Assembly (NCBI RefSeq): GCF_005405885.1 | Contig: NZ_BJFL01000025.1 | Location: 1-64,000 of the forward strand | Length of the DNA stretch: 64,000 nt | Reading direction: 5' to 3' | Origin: Gandjariella thermophila | GTDB taxonomy: Bacteria; Actinomycetota; Actinomycetes; Mycobacteriales; Pseudonocardiaceae | In this document: positions 56,370-64,000 of the stretch, piece after piece | How positions within the stretch are numbered: the stretch's first letter is position 1 | How the letters are laid out: every line of letters starts with the position of its first letter | Translations under genes and position numbers: made by a program | Notes under the pieces: model-generated | The model's input: only the letters and a program-made list of their open reading frames with translations | Database searches by the model: none | What the model was told of the DNA's origin: nothing

Positions 56370-58031
56370 ATGAACCGGGCTATGGACGCGGACGTCATCG
56401 TCGTCGGCGCGGGACTCGCCGGGCTGGTGGCCACGGCGGAACTCGCCGCCGCCGGCCGCCGGGTGATCGTGCTGGACCAGGAGCCGGAGGCGTCGCTGGG
56501 CGGCCAGGCGTTCTGGTCGTTCGGCGGGCTGTTCCTGGTGGACTCGCCGGAGCAGCGCCGCATGGGCGTGAAGGACTCGCTCGACCTGGCGCTGCAGGAC
56601 TGGATGGGCACGGCCGCGTTCGACCGGGAGGAGGACCACTGGCCGCGCCGCTGGGCCGAGGCGTACGTGCACTTCGCCGCCGGCGAGAAGCGGCGCTGGC
56701 TGACCAGCAAGGGCATCCGCTTCTTCCCGGTGGTCGGCTGGGCCGAGCGCGGCGGCTACGGCGCCGTCGGGCACGGCAACTCGGTGCCGCGCTTCCACAT
56801 CACCTGGGGTACCGGCCCGGGCGTGGTCGCGCCGTTCGAGCGCGCGGTGCGTGCCGCCGCCGAGCGGGGCCTGGTGGAGCTGCGGTTCCGGCACCGGGTG
56901 GACGAGTTGACCGTCACCGGCGGCGCGGTCGACGGGGTGCGCGGCAGCGTGCTGGAACCCAGCGACGCGGCCCGCGGCGAGGCGAGTTCGCGCACCGTGG
57001 TCGGCGACTTCGAACTGCGCGCCCAGGCCGTGATCGTCACCTCCGGCGGCATCGGCGGCAACCACGACCTGGTCCGCCGCAACTGGCCGGCCCGGCTGGG
57101 CCAGCCGCCGAAGCACCTGCTGTCCGGAGTGCCGGCGCACGTGGACGGGCGCATGCTGGAGATCACCGAGGCCGCCGGCGGAACCGTGATCAACCCGGAC
57201 CGGATGTGGCACTACACCGAGGGCATCCAGAACTGGAACCCGATCTGGCCGCTGCACGGCATCCGCATCCTGCCCGGCCCGTCGTCGCTGTGGTTCGACG
57301 CGCGCGGCCGGCGGCTGCCGGTGCCGCTGTTCCCCGGCTTCGACACGCTCGGCACGCTCGAGCACATCATGTCCACCGGCTACGAGCACACCTGGTTCGT
57401 GCTCACCCAGAAGATCATCGAGCGGGAGTTCGCGCTGTCCGGTTCCGAGCAGAACCCTGACCTGACCGGCAAGGACATCGGCAAGGTGCTGCAGCGCGTG
57501 AAGAAGGGCGCGCCCGGACCGGTCACCGCTTTCCTGGAGCACGGCGAGGACTTCGTCGTGGAGCGCGGCCTGCCGGCGCTGGTGGACCGGATGAACGCGC
57601 TCACCGGCGAGAAGCTGATCGACCTCGCCGACCTGGAGCGGGAGATCGTCGCCCGGGACCGCGAGATCGACAACCCGTACACCAAGGACCTGCAGATCAC
57701 CGCGATCCGCGGGGCCCGCCGCTTCCTCGGCGACCGGCTGGTCCGGGTGGCCAAACCGCACCGGTTCCTCGACCCGGCCGCCGGCCCGCTGATCGCGGTG
57801 CGGCTGCACATCCTGACCCGCAAGACCCTCGGCGGGCTGCACACCGACCTGGACGGCCGGGTGCTGGCCGCGGACGGCAACCCGCTGCCCGGCCTGTACG
57901 CGGCGGGCGAGGTCGCCGGGTTCGGTGGCGGCGGCATGCACGGCTACCGCGCGCTGGAGGGCACGTTCCTCGGCGGCTGCCTGTTCTCCGGGCGGATCGC
58001 CGGCCGCGCCGCGGCGACCGCGGTCGGCTGA
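56370..58031 (+). CDS. FAD-binding dehydrogenase, fumarate reductase/3-ketosteroid-dehydrogenase superfamily
   Basis: 553 residues; ATG 56370 or 56382. ADVIVVGAGLAGLVATAELA is the FAD-binding motif; VIVTSGGIGGNHDLVRRNW and the C-terminal PGLYAAGEVAGFGGGGMHGY are typical of the flavoprotein subgroup often annotated as FAD-binding dehydrogenase (KstD/FccA-like). QNWNPIWPLHGIRILPGPSS marks a substrate-side loop particular to this subgroup. It probably transfers hydrogen to or from a small alkene or ketone substrate. No steroid-degradation genes are nearby. A strong terminator follows. Confidence 0.87.
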   Translation: MNRAMDADVIVVGAGLAGLVATAELAAAGRRVIVLDQEPEASLGGQAFWSFGGLFLVDSPEQRRMGVKDSLDLALQDWMGTAAFDREEDHWPRRWAEAYVHFAAGEKRRWLTSKGIRFFPVVGWAERGGYGAVGHGNSVPRFHITWGTGPGVVAPFERAVRAAAERGLVELRFRHRVDELTVTGGAVDGVRGSVLEPSDAARGEASSRTVVGDFELRAQAVIVTSGGIGGNHDLVRRNWPARLGQPPKHLLSGVPAHVDGRMLEITEAAGGTVINPDRMWHYTEGIQNWNPIWPLHGIRILPGPSSLWFDARGRRLPVPLFPGFDTLGTLEHIMSTGYEHTWFVLTQKIIEREFALSGSEQNPDLTGKDIGKVLQRVKKGAPGPVTAFLEHGEDFVVERGLPALVDRMNALTGEKLIDLADLEREIVARDREIDNPYTKDLQITAIRGARRFLGDRLVRVAKPHRFLDPAAGPLIAVRLHILTRKTLGGLHTDLDGRVLAADGNPLPGLYAAGEVAGFGGGGMHGYRALEGTFLGGCLFSGRIAGRAAATAVG

Positions 58032-58040
58032 CCGGCGCGC

Positions 58041-58093
58041 GATCAACCGGTCGCCGTCCGGGCTGGGCAGCCCGGGTACCGGTTGATCTTTTT
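58041..58093 (+). terminator. Two-tier rho-independent terminator after the FAD-dehydrogenase gene
   Basis: The outer stem GATCAACCGGT / ACCGGTTGATC (11 bp) encloses an inner stem CCGGGCT / AGCCCGG, followed by TTTTT. It begins 10 bp after the stop codon at 58031 and separates this gene from the transpeptidase gene. Confidence 0.93.
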
Positions 58094-58193
58094 CGTGCCC
58101 GTCAGCCGAGCTGAGGACGGGTTTCCGTAACCTGGCAGCGGAATTCCGGTGGGGCCGCGGTGGCCCCGTGAGCTGCAGCGTGGAGCGACGAGC

Positions 58194-59693
58194 GTGAACA
58201 AACCCCTCCGCAGAGCCGGTGTGGTCATCATGGTCATGATGGTGGCGCTGCTCGCCAACGACACCTACGTGCAGGTGATCGAGGCGCACAGCCTGGCGAC
58301 GAACAGCCGCAACCAGCGCCGCCTGATCAACGAGTACGCCACCCAGCGTGGCATGATCATGGCCGCCAACGGCCAGGTGCTGGCCACCTCGGTCGCCACC
58401 GACGACGCGTTCCGGTTCCTCCGCCAGTACCCCGGCGGCGCGCCCTACGCGGACGTCACCGGCTACTACTCGCTCAACTACGGCGCCGGCGGCATCGAGA
58501 ACGCGGAGAACACCGTGCTCGACGGCACCGATGACAAGCTGTTCGTGCAGCGGCTGTCCGACCTGATCACCGGCCGCAACCATCAGGGCGGGAACCTCCA
58601 GCTCACCATCGAGCCGAAGATCCAGCAGGCCGCCTACGACACGCTGACCAAGAACGGGTTCACCGGCGCGGCGGTGGCCATCCAGCCGTCCACCGGGCAG
58701 ATCCTGGCGATGACCAGCACCCCGTCCTACGACCCGACCGGCCTCGGCTCGCACGACAACGCCGCCCAGACCAAGGCCTGGACCAGCGCCAACGCCGGCG
58801 ACCCGGCCCCGATGTTCAACCAGCCGGTCAACGCCGCCTACCAGCCGGGATCGACGTTCAAACTGGTTGTGGCCGCGGCGGCGCTGTCCAACCATGTCGC
58901 CGACGAGAACACGCCGAGCCTGCCGGCCGACCCGAAGATCACCCTGCCGGGCACCTCCGCCACGCTGTCCAACTTCGACAACGAGACCTGCCCGGGCAGC
59001 GTGAACGGCCAGGTCTCCATGAAGACCGCGATCGCCTACTCCTGCAACACCGCGTTCGCCTCGCTGGCCGGCAAGGTCGGCGCGCCCGCGCTGTCCGCAG
59101 AGGCGGCGAAGTTCGGGTTCGGGCAGCGGCTGTCCATCCCGCTGGGCGTGACCCCGTCGTGTGTCGGCCCGGCGGCCGGCGGCAACTGCATGAACATCCC
59201 GAACGGCACACCGGGGCTGTACCAGAGCGGCATCGGGCAGCTCGACGTGCAGGAGACGCCGCTGCAGGACGCGCTCATCGCCGCGACGATCGCCAACGGC
59301 GGCAAGGAGATGTACCCGCAGTTGGTGAAGAGCATCCTCGGGCCGGACCTGTCCACCATCCAGGGCTTCAGCCCCAAGGTGCTCAACGACGAGGTGATGT
59401 CCGGCGACGTGGCCAACCAGCTCACCGACATGATGCTGGCCGCGGAGCAGCACGCGGGCACCGCGAACAAGAACCCGAACATCCAGATCGCCGCCAAGAC
59501 CGGCACCGCCGAGCACGGCACCAACCCGAAGGACACCCAGCCCTACGGCTGGTACGTGGCGTTCGCGCCACACCGGGACATCGCCGTCGCCGTGGTGGTC
59601 ACCGCCGGCGGCACGCTGGACGCGGCCACGGTCGGCGCCAAGGTGGCCGGGCCCGTGGGCCGCGCGATGATCAACGCCGCGCTCGGCGGCTGA
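58194..59693 (+). CDS. pbpA: PbpA-like penicillin-binding protein (class B-type transpeptidase)
   Basis: 499 residues from GTG 58194. One N-terminal membrane anchor (AGVVIMVMMVALLANDTYV), then a dimerisation-type region (RNQRRLINEYATQRGMI), and a transpeptidase domain with SxxK in PGSTFKLV (Ser about 219), SxN in YSCNT (about 282) and KTG in AAKTGTAE (about 434). It cross-links peptidoglycan outside the membrane. In most actinobacteria pbpA sits in the rodA-pbpA-pknAB cluster near the origin; here none of those genes is adjacent, suggesting a second copy. A terminator lies just upstream. Confidence 0.9.
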   Translation: MNKPLRRAGVVIMVMMVALLANDTYVQVIEAHSLATNSRNQRRLINEYATQRGMIMAANGQVLATSVATDDAFRFLRQYPGGAPYADVTGYYSLNYGAGGIENAENTVLDGTDDKLFVQRLSDLITGRNHQGGNLQLTIEPKIQQAAYDTLTKNGFTGAAVAIQPSTGQILAMTSTPSYDPTGLGSHDNAAQTKAWTSANAGDPAPMFNQPVNAAYQPGSTFKLVVAAAALSNHVADENTPSLPADPKITLPGTSATLSNFDNETCPGSVNGQVSMKTAIAYSCNTAFASLAGKVGAPALSAEAAKFGFGQRLSIPLGVTPSCVGPAAGGNCMNIPNGTPGLYQSGIGQLDVQETPLQDALIAATIANGGKEMYPQLVKSILGPDLSTIQGFSPKVLNDEVMSGDVANQLTDMMLAAEQHAGTANKNPNIQIAAKTGTAEHGTNPKDTQPYGWYVAFAPHRDIAVAVVVTAGGTLDAATVGAKVAGPVGRAMINAALGG

Positions 59694-59831
59694 CCACCGG
59701 CCCCCCGAACATCGTCGCGCACGGTGGCCGGGTGGAAGACGCGCGTAACACGGTCGGCCACCGAGCCGACGTATCGGCTGGGTCGTGCGGGACCGTCTTC
59801 CGTGCCCCGCCGCAGAGACGGGAGCCCGTCC

Positions 59832-60896
59832 ATGGTGACCAGACAAAGCCGGCCTGGACTGGGCGTCCTCTTCGCCGCGCTGGCCGTCACACTGACCGCC
59901 ACATCGGCCGTCCTTCTGACGACAGTCTGGTTTCTCCGTCCCGCCACCATCGCCGCCAACCCGCAGCTGTATTCCGCTCTCTTCGCCGGTCTGGCGCTGG
60001 TCCTGGGAACCAGCGCGACGGTGTCCGGTGCCGTGGCGACCGTTCGACTCGCCGGCACGACGGTGAGAATCGCGAGTGCGCAGCAACAGCGCGATCTCCG
60101 CGACTTCCTGGAACGACGGGTCGACGCGAGCACGGTGGCGCTGTCCCGCGTGGCGCAGTCCCTATCGGAGGTGCACACCGCCGGCATGCGCGTTCATCAG
60201 CGGCTTGTCGACTTCCGCTCAGAACATGAATCGCTGCGGGAGCACCTCGAGGATCCCCTCTCCCCGCCGCTGAAGTCGGCGGTCAACTCCCTGTGCGAGG
60301 CCCTCGAGCAGTTGAGATCGGCGCTCGTCGCCATGCAGCACAACCCCTTGGCGCTCAGCATGTTCCGCGGCCAACTGGAGGGGGAGACCAGCGACCTGGC
60401 CTACGTGGCGGGGAAGATGGCCGCGCACGGTTTCCCCGCCACGGAGATCGAGGTGGACCACACCGACGTCACCGTCCTGGCTCAGTTCCTGGGAGTCGCC
60501 AGGGAGAAACTGTCCTCGAGCGACGATGTCGCGCCCCTCATGCAGCCTCTGCTCCTCGCGAGCATGCAGAAACCCGACCATGCCGCGCTGCGTACCTTCC
60601 TGTTCTGCGGGCACCTGATCTTCAACCGGGCGGACACCTCGCGCCTGGTGGCAGACCGGCTGGTGGTAGCTTCCTACGGCGCGGCCATGCTCGCCGATAT
60701 TTTCCGTTCGCTCCCGCCGGACGAGGTCGCCGTGAAAGCCGTGTATGCCGGTTCCTATCCGGATCTGCGGGACACGATCGAGGAACTGCCCGTCTACTTC
60801 AGTGCCGAACAGGTCGTCGGAGACAACTTCATGGTCGCCTTCAAGGCGTTACGCGATCAACGGGAACTACTCTTTCTCGAGACCGCGGCTCCCTGA
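59832..60896 (+). CDS. Two-helix membrane protein with unknown cytoplasmic domain
   Basis: 354 residues. ATG 59832 follows GGGAG. Two membrane segments (LGVLFAALAVTLTATSAVLL and LYSALFAGLALVLGTSATVS, about 15-85) are followed by a coiled-coil-like stretch (QQQRDLRDFLERRVDASTVA) and a soluble domain of about 200 residues. No motif is recognised. Codon use is less strongly GC-biased than in neighbours. Its last 40 bp overlap the end of the converging glcF gene. A fungal- or phage-type sensor cannot be argued; it is simply of unknown function. Confidence 0.65.
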   Translation: MVTRQSRPGLGVLFAALAVTLTATSAVLLTTVWFLRPATIAANPQLYSALFAGLALVLGTSATVSGAVATVRLAGTTVRIASAQQQRDLRDFLERRVDASTVALSRVAQSLSEVHTAGMRVHQRLVDFRSEHESLREHLEDPLSPPLKSAVNSLCEALEQLRSALVAMQHNPLALSMFRGQLEGETSDLAYVAGKMAAHGFPATEIEVDHTDVTVLAQFLGVAREKLSSSDDVAPLMQPLLLASMQKPDHAALRTFLFCGHLIFNRADTSRLVADRLVVASYGAAMLADIFRSLPPDEVAVKAVYAGSYPDLRDTIEELPVYFSAEQVVGDNFMVAFKALRDQRELLFLETAAP

Positions 60897-62326
60897 GCGG
60901 GAGGCGGTCCGTGCGGTATGTCCACTCCGCGGATGGCCGCGTCCAGCAGCTCGACGGGGTGTATCAGCGGCAGCTCGTCGCCGAGGTAGCGGCCCACCTG
61001 GAGCAGGCAACCCGGGTTCGCGGTGACCAGCGCGTCCGGGCGCACCGCCCGGATGTTGTCGGCCTTGCGCCGGCCCAGTTCCGCCGCCGCCTCCGGCTGG
61101 ACTAGGTTGTAGATGCCCGCCGAGCCGCAGCAGATCTCCGCCTCCGGCAGGTCGACCAGTTCCAGCTCGGGAATGCTGCGCAGCACCGCGCGTGGCTGCT
61201 CCCGGATGCCCTGGGCGTGCCGGAGGTGGCAGGCGTCGTGGTAGGCGACCCGCGCGCGGATCGGGTGCCGTGGCGCGGCCGGTCCGTCCTCGTCGAGCAG
61301 TTCGGCGAGCAGTTCGGTGACGTCCCGCACCTTGGCGCTGAACCGCCGCGCCCGCTCCGCCCACTCCGGGTCGTCGGCGAGCAGGTCGGCGTACTCCTTC
61401 ATGGACGATCCGCAGCCCGCCACGTTCACCACGATGTGGTCCACCGGGAGGTCGCCGAAGGTTTCGATGGTGCGCTTCGCGCGGGCGGCCGCGTGCGGTT
61501 CGCGGCCCGCGTGCAGGCCGAGCGCGCCGCAGCAGCCCTGGGCACGCGGCACCAGCACCTCGCAACCCTCGGCCGCCAGCACCCGGATGGTGGCCAGGTT
61601 CGCCTGGTGGAAGAACACGTCCTGCACGCAGCCGGACAGCATCGCCACCCGCCGCCGTGGCGCCGCGGTACCCGGTGGCCCGGTGCGGCGGGGCAGCGCG
61701 GCGAAGGCGTCGCGCAGCCGCACCGGCGGCAGCAACTCCTCGGCGGCGCGCATCCGGGCCGGTAGCCGGCGCGCGATCCCGGTACGGGCCAGCAGCCTGG
61801 GCACCCGCATCTTCCGGTACGCCACGCCGAGCACCGCCGCCGCGCGCAACCGCCTGCGGTACGGGAACAGCGCGAAGATCGCGTCGCGGAACAGCCGGTC
61901 CGGCCACGTCCGGCGTACGTTCCGCTCGATCTGCGGGCGGGTCGCCTCCAGCAGCCGGTTGTACCGCACGCCGGAGGGGCAGGACGTCACGCACGCCATG
62001 CAGCCCAGGCAGGCGTCGATGTGCTCGGTGAACGGCCCGTCCAGGCCGATCTCCCCGCGTTCGGCGAGGTCCATCAGGTAGATGCGGCCCCGCGGCGAGT
62101 CCATCTCCTCGCCCCACAGCTGGTAGGTGGGGCAGGTGGGCAGGCAGAACCCGCAGTGCACGCAGTCATCGATCAGGTCACGCTCCGGCGGCCGGGTCGC
62201 GTCGAAACCGGCGGACCGTGCCGCGTTCGCCGCCGCGCCGGCCGCCGGCGGGCCGCCGGTCTTCGGGCCGATGGTCTTGGGCCCGGCCTTCTGCGCGTCC
62301 GCGCCGGGATTCCGTTCGGCCGTCAC
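60857..62326 (-). CDS. glcF: Glycolate oxidase iron-sulphur subunit
   Basis: 489 residues from GTG 62326, behind GGGGAGGG. Two ferredoxin-type clusters are visible (CVHCGFCLPTCPTYQLWGEE and CLGCMACVTSCPSG). Two CCG-domain motifs follow (ending GCCGALGLHAGR and ICCGSAGIYN). These are the GlcF features. With GlcD and GlcE it oxidises glycolate to glyoxylate and passes electrons to the quinone pool. GTGA overlap with glcE; the stop overlaps the converging gene at 60896. A Gly/Pro/Ala-rich N-terminal extension of about 35 residues precedes the first cluster. Confidence 0.9.
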   Translation of the reverse strand: MTAERNPGADAQKAGPKTIGPKTGGPPAAGAAANAARSAGFDATRPPERDLIDDCVHCGFCLPTCPTYQLWGEEMDSPRGRIYLMDLAERGEIGLDGPFTEHIDACLGCMACVTSCPSGVRYNRLLEATRPQIERNVRRTWPDRLFRDAIFALFPYRRRLRAAAVLGVAYRKMRVPRLLARTGIARRLPARMRAAEELLPPVRLRDAFAALPRRTGPPGTAAPRRRVAMLSGCVQDVFFHQANLATIRVLAAEGCEVLVPRAQGCCGALGLHAGREPHAAARAKRTIETFGDLPVDHIVVNVAGCGSSMKEYADLLADDPEWAERARRFSAKVRDVTELLAELLDEDGPAAPRHPIRARVAYHDACHLRHAQGIREQPRAVLRSIPELELVDLPEAEICCGSAGIYNLVQPEAAAELGRRKADNIRAVRPDALVTANPGCLLQVGRYLGDELPLIHPVELLDAAIRGVDIPHGPPPAQGAAVSRKSSSR

Positions 62327-63525
62327 CGTGCACCCTCCCCACCGGTGTTGCCGGTGAACCAGGCACCGAACCGGCCGGGCGCCAGCCTTGTGTCCGGGTC
62401 CAGCTCCTTCTTCAGTGCGCGCAGCACCGCCACCGCGGAAGGGGCCTGGCCCCATGCGGGCAGTTCGGCGGTGGCCGGGTGGTGGCGCAGCACCGAGGTG
62501 CCGCCCGCGGCGGTAACCGCGGTGTGCGCGACCGCCACCCCTGCCGGCTCGGCCGGCACGGTCACCGTGGCGATGCCGGTCAGCAGGCCCGCGGTGACGC
62601 CCGTGCCGGGCGGGTCGATCCGGGCCAGCACGCCGGGCAGCCGGCTCGGCCGGCAGCCGATGCGCAGCACGGCGGCCTCGGCGCCGTTTCCGGTCTGATC
62701 CACCAGGTCGGCGTGCTCCCGCCAGGCGGCGTCGGCCTCGTCGCCGCGCACCGTGAATGCGCCCGGACCGAGCAGCTCCGCGACCGCCCGGGCCCGCGCC
62801 TCGGTGCCCTCCGCGGTGCCCTCCAGCCGGACCAGCAGGTGTCCCTCAGTCACGCCGGAGCCGTACCACTCGACGGCGACGGGTTCCAGCGAGGTGCTGG
62901 CCAACTCGGCGGCGCGCTCCGCGGCCGCGGCCAGCGAGCACGGCAACCGCACCGTGACGCTGGCCGCGGGAACCGGGTGCAGCCGCAGCACCACCTCGGC
63001 GAGCAGGCCGAGCGCGCCGTAGCTGCCGTGCGTCACCTTGGCGAGGTCGTAGCCGGCCACGTTCTTGATCACGTGGCCGCCGGTGCGGGCGATCGTGCCG
63101 TCCGCCAGCACCAGGGTGGCCCCGATGACCAGGTCCCGGAGCGACCCGTAGGCCAGCGCCAGCGGGCCGGAGTCGGCGGTGGCGATCAGCCCGCCCACGG
63201 TGGCGCCTCGCCGCACCCGGGCGGCGTCGAACGCGACCCGCTGCCGGTTGCCGGCAAGTTCGCGCTGCAGGTCGGCGAGCGGCGTGCCGGCCCGAACCGC
63301 CACGGTCATGTCGGCGGGGTTGTAGGCGAGGATCCCGGTGAGCCGGGTGGTGTCCACGGTGACCGGCGCCGGCCGCAGGGCATCCGCCCAGCCGTCCGCC
63401 GTGCCGCCGCCGCGGACGTGCACCTGTCCGACCGATCCGGCCAGCGCCTCGTGTGCCTCGCGCAGGTCGGCGGGTTGCAGCACCGGGCCGGTGGTCTCCC
63501 GGCCAGAGGTTTTCGACGTCGTCAT
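62323..63525 (-). CDS. glcE: Glycolate oxidase FAD-binding subunit GlcE
   Basis: 400 residues from ATG 63525. FAD-binding (PCMH/FAD_binding_4) segments: VHVRGGGTADGWADAL, LAYNPADMTVAVRAGTPLAD, RRGATVGGLIATADSGPLAL and GHVIKNVAGYDLAKVTHGSY. The GlcE subunit lacks the substrate-binding C-terminal domain of GlcD; here the C-terminal part is correspondingly short. ATGA overlaps couple it to glcD before and, by GTGA, to glcF after. The order glcD-glcE-glcF is the classical one. Confidence 0.9.
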   Translation of the reverse strand: MTTSKTSGRETTGPVLQPADLREAHEALAGSVGQVHVRGGGTADGWADALRPAPVTVDTTRLTGILAYNPADMTVAVRAGTPLADLQRELAGNRQRVAFDAARVRRGATVGGLIATADSGPLALAYGSLRDLVIGATLVLADGTIARTGGHVIKNVAGYDLAKVTHGSYGALGLLAEVVLRLHPVPAASVTVRLPCSLAAAAERAAELASTSLEPVAVEWYGSGVTEGHLLVRLEGTAEGTEARARAVAELLGPGAFTVRGDEADAAWREHADLVDQTGNGAEAAVLRIGCRPSRLPGVLARIDPPGTGVTAGLLTGIATVTVPAEPAGVAVAHTAVTAAGGTSVLRHHPATAELPAWGQAPSAVAVLRALKKELDPDTRLAPGRFGAWFTGNTGGEGAR

Positions 63526-64000
63526 AGCCGTTCGATCACTCCCGCCTCCTCCAGCGGGTGCGGGCGGTACGGCCCGGGCCGCTCGCCGCACAGCCGCGGC
63601 GTGGGCAGCAGCTTGCCCGGGTTGCACAGCTGTCTCGGGTCGAACGCGGACCGGAGGCGGCCCATCACCTCCAGGTCAACCTCGCCGAACATGCGCGGCA
63701 TGGAGCACGCCTTGTCGGTGCCGATGCCGTGCTCGCCGGACAGCGACCCGCCGAGTTCCACGCACAGCTCGGCGATGCTCCTGGACAGTTCCTCGGCGCG
63801 CTCGGCCTCGCCGGCGTCGTCGTCGAACAGCACCAGGGGGTGCAGGTTGCCGTCGCCGGCGTGGAAGACGTTGGCCACCCGCAGGCCCGCCTCGCGGCCC
63901 ATCTCGCCGATCCGGTCCAGCACCTCGGCCAGCCGCGTCCGGGGTACCACCCCGTCCTGCACGATGTAGTCCGGGCTGATCCAGCCCACCGCCGCGAACG
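63522..64000 (-). CDS. glcD: Glycolate oxidase subunit GlcD, C-terminal part (runs off the window)
   Basis: 159 codons are visible; the start lies beyond the right edge. The C-terminal half of a GlcD/D-lactate-dehydrogenase-type FAD-linked oxidase is clear: FHAGDGNLHPLVLFD, SLSGEHGIGTDKACSM with the catalytic-region His, and FDPRQLCNPGKLLP at the end. It supplies the flavin site that oxidises glycolate (or D-lactate). First gene of the glcDEF operon on the minus strand. Confidence 0.92.
   Translation of the reverse strand, partial: FAAVGWISPDYIVQDGVVPRTRLAEVLDRIGEMGREAGLRVANVFHAGDGNLHPLVLFDDDAGEAERAEELSRSIAELCVELGGSLSGEHGIGTDKACSMPRMFGEVDLEVMGRLRSAFDPRQLCNPGKLLPTPRLCGERPGPYRPHPLEEAGVIERL

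Noticed and set aside
1-64000. CRISPR arrays, tRNA, rRNA, prophage or plasmid origin
   Set aside because: No regularly spaced repeats, cloverleaf-like genes, phage structural genes or replication modules were recognised; the IS30 fragment is the only mobile trace.

Overview
The window is high-GC actinobacterial DNA. Starts are often GTG or TTG, genes are packed with 1-17 bp overlaps (ATGA, GTGA), and lineage-typical families are present: MpaB/rubber-oxygenase type protein, PbpA-type penicillin-binding protein, GlcDEF, and a DUF485-ActP pair. This suggests a Pseudonocardiales- or Streptomyces-like organism, but the genus cannot be fixed from the sequence alone. No rRNA, tRNA or CRISPR array was seen.

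Layout. (1) 1-4028: the tail of an IS30-type transposase, an Lrp/AsnC regulator, and a divergent three-gene kynurenine operon (tryptophan 2,3-dioxygenase, kynureninase, formamidase-type hydrolase) running from tryptophan to anthranilate. (2) 4033-9661: a secreted BNR/sialidase-fold protein, an HtrA-type protease-PDZ protein, a secreted chymotrypsin-fold protease, a YbjN-like protein and an MFS transporter. (3) 9886-14458: an APC permease divergent from a DUF485-ActP acetate transporter pair; ActP carries an unusual repetitive hydrophilic tail and ends at a very strong terminator.

(4) 15077-42776 is the centrepiece: about 28 kb and 20 co-directional, mostly overlapping genes for a Wzx/Wzy-type exopolysaccharide. 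The first half holds an initiating phosphoglycosyltransferase, an AlgD-like GDP-mannose 6-dehydrogenase, two GT4 transferases, two tandem copolymerase-like proteins whose ATPase regions have lost the Walker A motif, an AsnB-like amidotransferase, a fused MDR plus Gfo/Idh/MocA oxidoreductase, a heparinase II/III-fold enzyme, a parallel beta-helix lipoprotein and a Wzy-like polymerase. After a 199-bp leader with a hairpin, the second half holds a branched/deoxysugar and decoration set: C-methyltransferase, sugar-nucleotide transferase, PIG-L deacetylase, SDR, M28/DUF4910-like protein, Wzx flippase, GT2, pyruvyltransferase, RfbC-like epimerase and a GSA-aminomutase-like aminotransferase. The inferred product is an acidic, possibly amidated and pyruvylated uronic-acid polymer. 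A truncated SDR remnant marks the right edge.

(5) 43015-47292: flanking surface-related genes (degenerate PAP2 protein, large membrane protein, hexapeptide acyltransferase with a zinc-ribbon tail, MpaB-like oxygenase). (6) 47496-53486: small and hypothetical genes, a hemerythrin protein, a MarR regulator and a cytochrome P450. (7) 53776-64000: M20 amidohydrolase, FMN-dependent alpha-hydroxyacid oxidase, FAD-dependent dehydrogenase, a PbpA-like transpeptidase, an unknown membrane protein, and a glcDEF glycolate oxidase operon running off the right edge.
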